Origin: Prevotellaceae bacterium UBA3849
Lineage (GTDB): Bacteria > Bacteroidota > Bacteroidia > Bacteroidales > Bacteroidaceae
DNA length: 27,526 nucleotides
NCBI GenBank assembly: GCA_002392645.1
Contig: DGHL01000034.1
Coordinates: 1 to 27,526, forward strand
Reading direction: 5' to 3'
Each line of letters opens with the position of its first letter. Position 1 is the stretch's first letter. The notes under the pieces are model-generated. The model was not told the origin of the DNA, made no database searches, and saw only the letters and a list, made by a program, of their open reading frames with translations. Positions 27,443-27,526 of this stretch are shown here, in pieces. Made by a program: the position numbers and the translations under genes.

Positions 27443-27526
27443 AGGTGGGTTCTATAAATTAGCTTTGACAGATTTTCTGATTTATTTCGAGGGCAGAGTG
27501 GCAGCAGATGAGGGAGCATAGCGGGC
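27443..27526 (+). repeat. GGTGGGTTCTATAAATTA element (copy 3) and trailing sequence to window end
   Basis: AGGTGGGTTCTATAAATTA at 27443-27461 is identical to the complement of the copy at 4590-4610. The remaining 65 bases contain no recognisable gene start and may belong to a longer repeat continuing past the window. Confidence 0.5.

Noticed and set aside
27249..27521. 90-codon ORF at the window end
   Set aside because: Most of it overlaps the permease gene in another frame, and its end lies in repeat-like spacer; no independent support.

Overview
The window reads as a chromosomal segment of a Bacteroidetes bacterium, most likely Prevotella or a close relative. The evidence is Bacteroidales-type gene content (Frd/Sdh cytochrome b, DUF4836-like lipoprotein, T9SS-like C-terminal domain on a subtilase, four-helix-bundle 'suffix' protein), promoters of the Bacteroidetes TTTG / TAnnTTTG type, absence of strong Shine-Dalgarno sites, and abundant short intergenic repeats.

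Layout. 1-1331 (minus): frdA (N-terminal part) and frdC of the quinol:fumarate reductase/succinate dehydrogenase complex. 1586-3682: mnmG (tRNA wobble-U modification). 4048-5499: two secreted proteins of unknown function and an orphan signal-peptide stub. 5703-7715 (minus): four-helix-bundle protein and a GH10 xylanase. 8440-11302: uvrC and deoC. 11575-12555 (minus): long-chain polyprenyl diphosphate synthase. 12901-15636: polA. 15785-17956: secreted subtilisin-like protease. 18165-23874: metH, a RelE/ParE-type toxin-antitoxin pair, and metF, i.e. folate-dependent methionine synthesis interrupted by an addiction module. 23912-27438: outer-membrane beta-barrel candidate, DUF4836-like lipoprotein, and an FtsX/MacB-type permease. 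No tRNA, rRNA, CRISPR array, integrase or full insertion sequence was seen.

The most interesting layer is not the genes but the repeats. At least seven families of short repeats sit between genes: 22-bp AAAGCTATCA units that become terminators when inverted; small perfect hairpins with 3-nt loops followed by an A/G-rich tail; a roughly 150-bp GC-rich terminal-inverted-repeat element; AT-rich arms around CCATGCGG; 9-bp TCCGGA units; 9-bp AATCAG units; and a GGTGGGTTCTATAAATTA motif. Several also lie in frame inside housekeeping enzymes. MetH carries five such inserts from four repeat types and MnmG two; UvrC carries two small hairpins and the four-helix-bundle protein one repeat tract. The same hairpin element is read in two different reading frames within MetH, which argues for insertion at the DNA level. 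The closest known parallel is the Rickettsia palindromic elements.

Two further points stand out. Four near-perfect copies of the ParB-binding parS palindrome lie between 8286 and 15752. PolA has an apparently dead 3'-5' exonuclease domain encoded by DNA whose codon use differs from the rest of the gene.
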